Positions 45,589 to 52,670 of a stretch of 52,670 nt of DNA are shown here, piece by piece. Position numbers and translations under genes: made by a program. Source of the stretch: Corinectria fuckeliana (Eukaryota > Ascomycota > Sordariomycetes > Hypocreales > Nectriaceae); NCBI GenBank assembly GCA_019137255.1, contig WPDH01000176.1, forward strand, positions 1-52,670. The letters are read 5' to 3'. Numbering within the stretch: the first letter of the stretch is position 1; every line of letters begins with the position of its first letter. The notes beneath the pieces were generated by a model. That model saw nothing but the letters and a program-made list of their open reading frames with translations, did not search any database and was not told the origin of the DNA.

Positions 45589-47569
45589 TTAAAAGAGTGT
45601 ACCCTTGGTCTGCTTCTTCGTGGCGACGTTGATGTTGCGGATCAACAGCATCCAAATCAGCCCCAGAGACATGATACCGGTTCCCGCAGCAAGCATCCTA
45701 GTCTGCGCATAGCCGTATGCCTTCTGGATAGCAACCCTCGTGGGGGATCCCCATTCGTAGCTCAGCTGCGTAGGGAGGTCGCTGTAGACCATGTCGAGGT
45801 TCTCTAGGGCAGCCTCGGGGAGGTACATCAAAAGGGCCTTCTTGTAGGTGTTGGTCCAGATTGCGCCGGAGATGGTATTGCCTATAGCACCACCCGTGGT
45901 ACCGACGACGAACAGCAAGGCAAGGACGGCAGCAACGTGCTGATGGTCGACGGCGGCCAGAACGGCGAGCTGCTGGCAAATGATGAAGATGCTACCGCCA
46001 ATGGCGATGAAGACCTGGCACATGATGATGTAGCCAACGTTGCGGTCGGCGCTGCGGAAGTGAATCATCAGGCCAAGGGCAAAGATGTACAGCGGCACCC
46101 CGCCGTACAGGAGCCACTTGAAGCGACCGCTGTACCGAATCGAGAAACCGGTCGCGATCAAGAGCACGCCGGAGACTACGTTGAAGGTGTTGCCGATGTA
46201 ACCAGCCTCGGCGAGGGTAAGGTTGTTGACTACCTGCAGGAAGGAGGTGAAGTAGAGATTCCAGCAGTAGTAAGAAATCTGGTACGTGGCGTCGAGCAGG
46301 CATGCGCCGACGACTGTGCGGTCGGTCAGAAACTCGGCCTTGATGAATGGCTTCGGGGCCGTGAAGGCCTCGTGCAGGCCAAAGGCAATGAGGACGACGG
46401 CTCCGACCACAATCATGGCAACGATGTAGCCGGACTTCCAGCCGTGAGGGGCAGACTCGGCGAGAGTAAACGGGAGGAGGAACACGGTGAGTCCGGATCC
46501 GAACAAGAAGACGCCGAGGGCTATCAAAAGGTCAGCATTTGACGAGAAGTGATTTCTGAAGAGCACAAGCAACTGACCGTCAAACTCGATGGTATAGTGC
46601 CAGATGCTCTGCAGCAAGGTTCTGCCACTGGGTTCTCTGTCCAGAAGGCCTGCGTTCTCGGCCTTGCGAAGGTTGAGCTTTAACAGGACGAACAAGGGGG
46701 CGGCCACGCAAGGGAAGATGATGGCGAAGCAGCCGAAGCCCCATCGCCAGTTGACGTTGTAGTAAAACTCGTCGGCCGCCTTGGCTCCAGCAAAGGCCGT
46801 GATCATGTAGGGAGAGGACGTGAAAGCGTAGGCCAGGGCTCGGTTCTTTAGCTTGGACGCATCAGCGGTGATGACATCGACGCAGTATGTCATGCCTCCG
46901 AAGCCGACAGAGTAAAAGACCTAGAATCTCGGGGGTTAGCGCTTGCATGATGCCTTGGGGTGTGTTAGGCAGACTTACATAGGCAGCGCAGAAGACGGGG
47001 AGGTTGTGGCAGGTGGCCATGATGATCATGCCCAGAGTAGCAAACACGGTCATGATGGCGAAGCCCTCGGCTCGGCCCCAGAGATCCAGGATTTTGGCCA
47101 GGGGGATGTAGACAGCAGCCGTCATGGCGTTTGCGACAATGTAAATGATGGCCAGCAGGGAGTGGCTCTCAAAGTCGCTAGTGACGAAGGGGATCAGGTT
47201 GTAAAGAATCGAGGACTGCATGGCGTTGACAAAGTAGAGTAACCAGATGCTGTCAAGGAGGAGAGATGTCAGTCAGCTGGTGCACGAGTCCAGGCGCAGA
47301 GTGGTAGACTAAGGAGCGGCGACAACATACAGGAAGAAGGCCGTGTAGAGCGACTTCTTGGTCCAGCTCATGGTGACAGCCTCGACATGCTGCACACCAC
47401 GCTGCGCATCCTCGCTGATCTTGTCGGAGAGTTCAGCATCTTCAAGGCCGTGCTGCCTGTCAACGCCGTCGACGGCCAGGTCCTTCTCGGCCTCGGTGAC
47501 GGTGTGAACGGCGACCTGAACGGCCGGGTCGTTCTTGGGTGACCGGCGGAAAAGCTGGGGGAGCCCCAT
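45589..47569 (-). CDS. MFS siderophore-iron transporter (SIT family)
   Basis: Four exons (47569-47331, 47249-46979, 46920-46578 and 46520-45589) with introns of 81, 58 and 57 nt give 594 aa, the usual SIT length. The third intron (GTCAGT..GCTGACC..GATAG) is in frame and stop-free; its removal joins YTIEFD to ALGVFLFGSG as in the family. The protein has a hydrophilic N-terminus (~70 residues), 14 predicted membrane segments, the SIT/DHA motif KILDLWGRAEGF after TM2, YSVGFGGMTYCVDVI, and the C-terminal YGYAQTRML. Family members import ferri-siderophores at the plasma membrane. It lies downstream of, and on the same strand as, a SidF-like enzyme gene, and an iron-type GATA site lies 256 bp upstream of its start. 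It is probably repressed by an SreA/URBS1-like factor in iron-rich conditions. Confidence 0.95.
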
Positions 47570-47704
47570 GTTTTTTCGTTAAGTGGTTGAAGGGGAAGAA
47601 GACAAAACGGTGCAAAAGAGCGCGATGAGACGGGGAAATAGAGAAAAAATGGGAAATGGTTGCTCATGTAAATAAGAAGTGATTCGTTGACATTAATACT
47701 CTTA

Positions 47705-47737
47705 NNAAAAAAAAAAGCCCCCCCCCCCCCCCCCCCT
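47705..47737. other. Ambiguous bases and A/C homopolymers
   Basis: Two N (47705-47706) are followed by an A run and a run of about 18-20 C. This is probably a weak spot in the assembly, in the upstream region of the siderophore transporter gene. Distances across it should be treated as approximate. Confidence 0.9.
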
Positions 47738-47822
47738 GCTGGTATTCATTCTGCTGCTAGCGTTCTGCAGGTTTCCCCTCCCACGCCAAGGTTAAGCTTA
47801 TTGGAAGACTTTTGCGAGAGGA

Positions 47823-47834
47823 GCATCTGATAAG
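47823..47834 (+). promoter_or_regulatory. GATA-type iron-response site upstream of SIT gene
   Basis: GCATCTGATAAG contains ATCTGATAA, which fits the extended ATCWGATAA consensus described for SreA/URBS1-type iron-regulatory GATA factors. It lies about 256 bp upstream of the siderophore transporter start codon. The identical 12-mer occurs at 51065-51076, upstream of the SidF-like gene. Confidence 0.6.
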
Positions 47835-48720
47835 ATTAGATCAGGCCATGGGCTGGGCTTCATTCTGGTGCTACAGTAGATACATACAGTCGTGCGCCGA
47901 GATGGACTGGGCATTGTGGCGACTTCCATTTGGGACAAGCTACTGCGCCGAGAGTTGGTGGCTTGCTCGCCTGCGTTCCACCTGTAGCCGCTACTGTTGT
48001 TCGAGGGGCCTAGGATGTTGTATCGAGGACCACTAGGGAGAGCAAAACGAGCTCTTGGCTTGGAGGGGAAGTTGGATGGCTGGACAGCTGCCAGGATTAT
48101 ACTAGGTTAAAGACTAGATTACGGAGTAGCATATAATCTAGTATAGCTAATAAGACGCTCCGGGTGCGCCACCGACCCATCGTTCACCGACCTCGGCCGC
48201 TGCATGTACTGGGCTCTACATAACTATTCCCACGCCCTGGTAGTGAGAGCTGAATCAAGCTGGTCGAAGATGTTTCCCTCCCGGCGTTGATTGGCGGACA
48301 AATCCCGCCTACAGAGAAGAGTTTTCCATCTAATCTGATCGATTCACTCGGATCGATCCACTTCGTCAGCCCAGTGAACCCACCCTAGATGCGGTGGGAA
48401 AGCCCGCTCACGCTGCCAAGGAATCTCTGAGAGTCTAGACCTGAAGCGTCGGAAGCAGAAGCGATCATGGTCAGACACTTGATACCGAGGTTAGGTTGTG
48501 ATTAAGCTTAAGAAACCGGCACGGCAGTGGGACGAGCTTTGCTACGTGATGGGTTATTCGCGTGGCCTCGAACGCCACCATGATCAAAGCATCGCGAACT
48601 ATCTGTCCATCAGGAGGGGCACACAGAAAGCACGCATTCCGGCTCGCTACATACTAGATGAATGTTTAGACTGTACAAAGTGCATGGACTGGACATTAGT
48701 GCCGTATATTCATCTATAAA

Positions 48721-50007
48721 CTACAACTTGGGCTCAAACCCAAAGCTAGTCCCGGCGATGCGCGGCAGCCGCTGGTCGAACGGACACAGCTGGAAGAAGC
48801 GCTCCCTCGAGCACTTGACCAGGTTGGCCCGCTTGTGAGGCAGATCCATCCACTTGTTCTGGTGCAGCCCGAAGACATACTCGTACATCAGGATCTTCTC
48901 GTTGGACAGCCGGGGCTCGCCCACGACGTTCTCGGTGCGGTGGTCGTCGAGGAAGACGTAGTGCTCGACGCTGGGCCACCACGCCATGACGCGGTGCTGG
49001 CCGCGGAACGAGTTGTCGCCGACAAGCGCGTGCCGCCCGCGGTCGAAGTCCTCGGACGCGTAGTGCGCTCCCATCTTGTCCTCCTTGGCCCAGTAGATCT
49101 CGAAGTAGGCGAACGGCGTATCGTTGAAGCAGCCGAAGACGGAGAAGGCGTGCGGGTCCTCGTGCATGGCGCGCAGGTAGCCGCGGTGGTGCTCCAGCGA
49201 GCCGCTCTCCATCCAGCCCTTGGCCACGCGCGGGTCGTTCTGCCACGTGTGGAAGAGGTCCAGGTGCGCCGCGTTCTCGTAGTCGACGGCCATGAGCGAG
49301 AAGTGCTCGTCCAGCGTGGGGATGTACCGGCTGTAGATGAGCGAGCCCGGCGTGGGCTTCTCGCACCGCCGCGGGTGTCGCAGGAACGTGTCGCCCGTCG
49401 GCTTCAGTGCGTACTCGAGGTGCGGCACCACGTTGGCCGACTTCCACGTGGGGAGCCAGATGGGCTGCGTTCCCAGCGGAGAGGCGCAGCCCTGCCAGAA
49501 GGCGCTGCGGAGGACCAGCACCTCGTCTTTCAACGGGGCCGAGGCGTCGACGGGATGGCGGTGCTCCAGTGCCACCATGGACGTCACCAGCGAGGCAGCC
49601 AGAGCCTCGGCGCCAGAGCCTTCCAGCCGGAGGCGAAGAGATTCCGTCTCGTTCTGGACGGTGAAGAAGGTATATAGGAACAGCCAGGTTTGGGCCAGGG
49701 TCGGCGCCTCCTCGCCCTTCCAGCTCACGGCCCAGACCGGGCTCCGTCGTGCTCGCGCCCAATCGGTGTTGATGGCTTCATCGACGTTGTCCGACTCGAC
49801 TGCCGCCAGCTTGGTGAAGGCGAGCCGGTCGCTGTGCAGAGGCTGGGGAAACGGCGCGCCGCTCGCCGAGTCGTCGGCGATGCGCAGGTGATACGGCTGG
49901 CTGCCATTGACGCCCGAGGAGGAGCGCTCGAGGAAGTAGGTTGTGAGATAGGGATGCGGCAGGCGGACCTTGATGGGCGCCTGCTGCTGAAAGGGATCTG
50001 AAGCCAT
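48721..50007 (-). CDS. SidF-like N5-hydroxyornithine transacylase (siderophore biosynthesis)
   Basis: Intronless 428-aa protein of the IucB/SidF GNAT family (Acetyltransf_8). The N-terminal half is the fungal-type extension. The GNAT domain spans ~225-400, with ALMAVDYENAAHLDLF-type entry, FHTWQNDPRVAKGWMESG (252-269), LEHHRGYLRAMHEDPHAF and AYFEIYWAKEDKMGAHY. These enzymes transfer an acyl group (anhydromevalonyl in SidF, acetyl in SidL) to N5-hydroxyornithine for hydroxamate siderophores. The C-terminus, FEPKL, is a PTS1-like tripeptide (PKL), and SidF enzymes act in peroxisomes, which favours the SidF branch. The length is slightly short for SidF (about 460). It is neighbour to a siderophore transporter with a shared upstream GATA-type site. 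No NRPS (SidD) or hydratase (SidH) gene is visible in the window. Confidence 0.9.
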   Translation of the reverse strand: MASDPFQQQAPIKVRLPHPYLTTYFLERSSSGVNGSQPYHLRIADDSASGAPFPQPLHSDRLAFTKLAAVESDNVDEAINTDWARARRSPVWAVSWKGEEAPTLAQTWLFLYTFFTVQNETESLRLRLEGSGAEALAASLVTSMVALEHRHPVDASAPLKDEVLVLRSAFWQGCASPLGTQPIWLPTWKSANVVPHLEYALKPTGDTFLRHPRRCEKPTPGSLIYSRYIPTLDEHFSLMAVDYENAAHLDLFHTWQNDPRVAKGWMESGSLEHHRGYLRAMHEDPHAFSVFGCFNDTPFAYFEIYWAKEDKMGAHYASEDFDRGRHALVGDNSFRGQHRVMAWWPSVEHYVFLDDHRTENVVGEPRLSNEKILMYEYVFGLHQNKWMDLPHKRANLVKCSRERFFQLCPFDQRLPRIAGTSFGFEPKL

Positions 50008-51340
50008 CGTGACGGATTATTGATTGCGGTTTATTATTCGGCACGGAATTTTACAAGGACTCCCGTCTGCGGCAGCAGATATATAATCGGGACTCCCGAC
50101 GGCGTACTACGTAAAGCTTCTTGCACACACTAAGCATTCGTACAATGGGAGCCACTGTACTCACATCACACCACCAGACGGTCTACGTTTGTACGTACAA
50201 AGCCGTTTTTGTTCCTGGAAACAATATCGGACTTGTGCAGAGAGAAAGAATGCACAAGACGGGTATGTCGGCACAGATAGGAAAGCGTAGACCCCCCTCC
50301 CCACGCGTACAAACGGAGCTGACGAGTCAGAGAAGCTTGCAGTAACCGACGGGGCGGGACTCCAGTGGCCGGCCTTGGATTCTTTTCACAGATGCAAGGT
50401 CAGCAATGTTAGGGCCACACCTTATAGAGCGGCGTACCACGTATTCGTACGCGTGGGAAAGGTGCGTGGCCTCTAGATAGCAGCTAACTTACAACTGTAC
50501 TGCGAAGGTAGCTAGCGCAAGGGAAGCAAAGGCACCAGGGGCTTGCTCCGCAAACCCCATAATAACATGGCGTGAGATTGATAAGATCGGGATGCTACGG
50601 AACACAAGCGGCCATCGTGGCTCCCTTCTAGGTTGTCTGCGTGATTATTTGCACCGGCAAAACTGCGTAGGACAGAGGCAGTTGGCAGAGGATTCCGGAG
50701 GCAACTGGGCAAGCAGCTAGAGGTCGAGCTTGGACGTGGAAAAGGGAACGAACAAGTCCGTGATATCTTAAACGAGCCTCCTCATATCCCAGGGCTGCCA
50801 AGTCGTGGCACTGATGATGAGCCGCAAGGATGCTGTGTCAATGAAAAGCAGCTCTGCGGATACCGGGATTGAGTCTGGGCTGATGACCAATAAGAGCCGA
50901 ATGTCTTTTCTTCAAGCATTTTTACATACAGCCAGGTAGATTACAGGGGTAGCGGACGAATGCATTCCGCCAAGTTCCGCTCGGGCGACTAGCCGATATC
51001 GGGGGATCGTGTCGCAAAAAGGAAACGAAAGAGATGGCGAGATTAGATGAGATTGATTAGATGCGCATCTGATAAGTCGGACGCGAGGCGAGAGGGCTGG
51101 AAAGACAAAAAGAGACTGAGAGTGAAAAAAGAAAGAAAAAAAATGGTCCAAGATGATAAAAGTTGGCGCCACACATTGTTGCCACTGATTCCCATCACTC
51201 CACTTGATGCTAGTAGCGAAGGTGCCGATATTCCGGACTAGCGTCACATCAGTGGAACCATTACATCTAATAAACCAGCTGACTCGAGAAAAGTCGAAGA
51301 TGTTGTTCGGGGTGTTATGGGGAATATCTACAGAAGGCTA
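50008..51340. other. Intergenic / promoter of SidF-like gene
   Basis: No coding frame with features. Contains a GATAAG at ~50580 and the iron-type site at 51065-51076. Base composition becomes AT-rich beyond ~51340. Confidence 0.5.
51065..51076 (+). promoter_or_regulatory. GATA-type iron-response site upstream of SidF-like gene
   Basis: Second copy of GCATCTGATAAG, about 1.06 kb upstream of the SidF-like start codon at 50007. It matches ATCWGATAA and is identical over 12 bp to the site at 47823. The distance is long for a fungal promoter but the region in between contains no gene. Confidence 0.5.
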
Positions 51341-52670
51341 TAAGGCCTGGTGTCTTATATTAACTTTTTTTAGAAATTTTGCTAAAGTTATCTTATACTA
51401 TACGCTTATATAACCTTATATGCTCTTATATAATCCTGTTTTATATATATTAATTAATCTCTAAATATTTTTAAGTTTTTTTTTACTAAAGTTACTTAAT
51501 ATAATATATTCTTATATAATCTTATTATATATATTTACTAAGATCTTAAGATTAAGAGTATATAACCTTAAGTTATATATTTAGCTATAGCTTAAAAAAA
51601 CCTCTTATTATAACTTAATTTTTCTTTTTTTTTTTTTTAATATTATATTTTTAAGTATAAATATCTCTTTCTTTTAATTAGATTTATATTATTATATTAC
51701 TCTTTTAATTACTATTTTTTTATATATAGTTTTATATAACTAAAAGTTATATTTTAATATTTATTTTACTTATTTTAGCTTACTTTTAATAACTTTTAAT
51801 TTTTTATATATTTATATATAATAGTAAGCTAACTTTTATTCTAGTAAAAAGTATTATTTTATACTTACTTTTTTTTTCTTCTCTTATTACTAATTATTTA
51901 TAAAAATATACTTTTTTATATAATTATATTCTTATATATAATATTATATAATAAAATATTTTTTATATAAAAAAGTATTACTAAAAAAAAGAAGATTATT
52001 ATTTAAACTTTAGTTATCTTACTTTTTATTTTTCTCTTTTTATTACTTTTTAATATAATAAATAATAATATTATAATAAGTATTAAGCTTAATAATAAAT
52101 ACTTTTAGTACTTTTCTAAGAAGATATTTAGTATAACTACTTATAAGTTTATATTTAATATTAAATAGCTTATTATAAACTTAGACTTAACTATTTAGGC
52201 TTTTATAAAAGGTTTAACTAAAGCTAGTACTAAAAGTCTTATAGTAATTAAAATAACTAAGGTTAGTATCTTTTTTACTTATTTATTTAAATATATAATC
52301 TTATACTTACTTATACTAAAACTCTTATAAGCTTAAAATTTATAATAAGATTATAGCTAATTTAAAGATAATACTATATACTATTAACTTATATAGTACC
52401 TAAAATTATAATATTATATTTTATTATTTTTATAGTATTAAATATAATACTATAAAGTTATATAATAAATATAAATAAAATAATAGTACTCTTATTAGGT
52501 ATATTATTACTTATAATACTTACTTATATACTAATTATTATTAGAACTATTTTAATATCTCTTCCTTTTTTAGTAAGTTTTCTTATACTTATATATAATC
52601 TTATATATATTATTAAGTCTTTTTTAGTTAAAAGACTTAGTACTAATTATAAGACTCTTACTAATAGTAA
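51341..52670. other. AT-rich RIP-type block reaching window end
   Basis: About 1.3 kb of extremely AT-rich sequence dominated by TA, TTA and TAAG/CTTA steps with no frame of any length, like the transposon interior at 5.1-6.8 kb. It is probably a RIP-mutated repeat continuing beyond the window. No terminal repeats or tandem units identified. Confidence 0.8.

Larger units (their letters stand above)
47570..48720. other. Promoter region between siderophore genes
   Basis: Upstream of the SIT gene and downstream of the SidF-like gene, both on the minus strand. Apart from the GATA site, the N/homopolymer patch and short frames without features (e.g. 48498-48719), nothing was recognised. Confidence 0.55.

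Noticed and set aside
48746..49762. Long alternative frames (minus and plus) inside the SidF-like gene
   Set aside because: GC-rich third positions create open shadow frames; only the 428-aa frame carries the family motifs.
1..52670. tRNA/rRNA genes and CRISPR arrays
   Set aside because: No cloverleaf or B-box-like sequence was convincing on visual scan, no rRNA similarity was seen, and the only regular repeats are simple tandem ones.

Overview
The window is nuclear DNA from a filamentous ascomycete (Pezizomycotina; the gene style fits Sordariomycetes, but I cannot name the species). Evidence: most genes carry short introns of about 50-90 nt with GT..CTRAC/TAAY..YAG signals; there are Zn(II)2Cys6 regulators, a cerato-platanin, siderophore genes and an OPT transporter; and GC-balanced gene islands are separated by very AT-rich blocks of the kind left by repeat-induced point mutation (RIP).

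Layout. 1-1.1 kb: tetranucleotide repeat and decayed gene fragments, including an amino-acid permease remnant. 1.2-9.2 kb: two large divergently transcribed genes (855 aa and about 597 aa). Both resemble alpha-helical pore-forming proteins in architecture, and a 1848-bp RIP-degraded TA-flanked transposon with perfect 47-bp terminal inverted repeats lies in their shared promoter. This pair is my best candidate for an undescribed system. 9.7-14.8 kb: an MFS transporter and a 942-aa AAA+ ATPase whose N-terminus copies the histone H3 tail. 15-20 kb: a gene-poor stretch holding an NLR-type hydrolase fragment, an unassigned C-terminal fragment and a frameshifted small secreted protein. 20-31 kb: cerato-platanin, a DJ-1/PfpI protein, pyrroline-5-carboxylate reductase, a divergent complex I PSST/NDUFS7 subunit, and two tandem transcription factors, the first with C2H2-type fingers plus a Zn2Cys6 cluster. 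31.8-40 kb: a conserved-looking unknown protein, a protein with a PD-(D/E)XK-like signature, a proline dehydrogenase pseudogene killed by RIP-type nonsense changes, and a mitochondrial carrier with a 12-nt microexon and a GC-AG intron. 42.6-50 kb: an OPT-family transporter with a MITE-like element abutting its stop codon, then a siderophore pair (SIT-family transporter and SidF-like hydroxyornithine transacylase), each preceded by the same 12-bp GATA-type iron-response-like site. The last 1.3 kb is AT-rich, probably RIP-degraded sequence.

Functional themes are iron acquisition (SidF-like enzyme and SIT exporter/importer family member), proline metabolism (ProC intact, proline dehydrogenase copy dead), secreted or defence-type proteins (pore-former-like pair, cerato-platanin, NLR remnant) and repeat silencing. 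Exon boundaries were placed by eye from splice motifs and reading-frame continuity. Multi-exon models sum to whole codons, but no transcript data were available.
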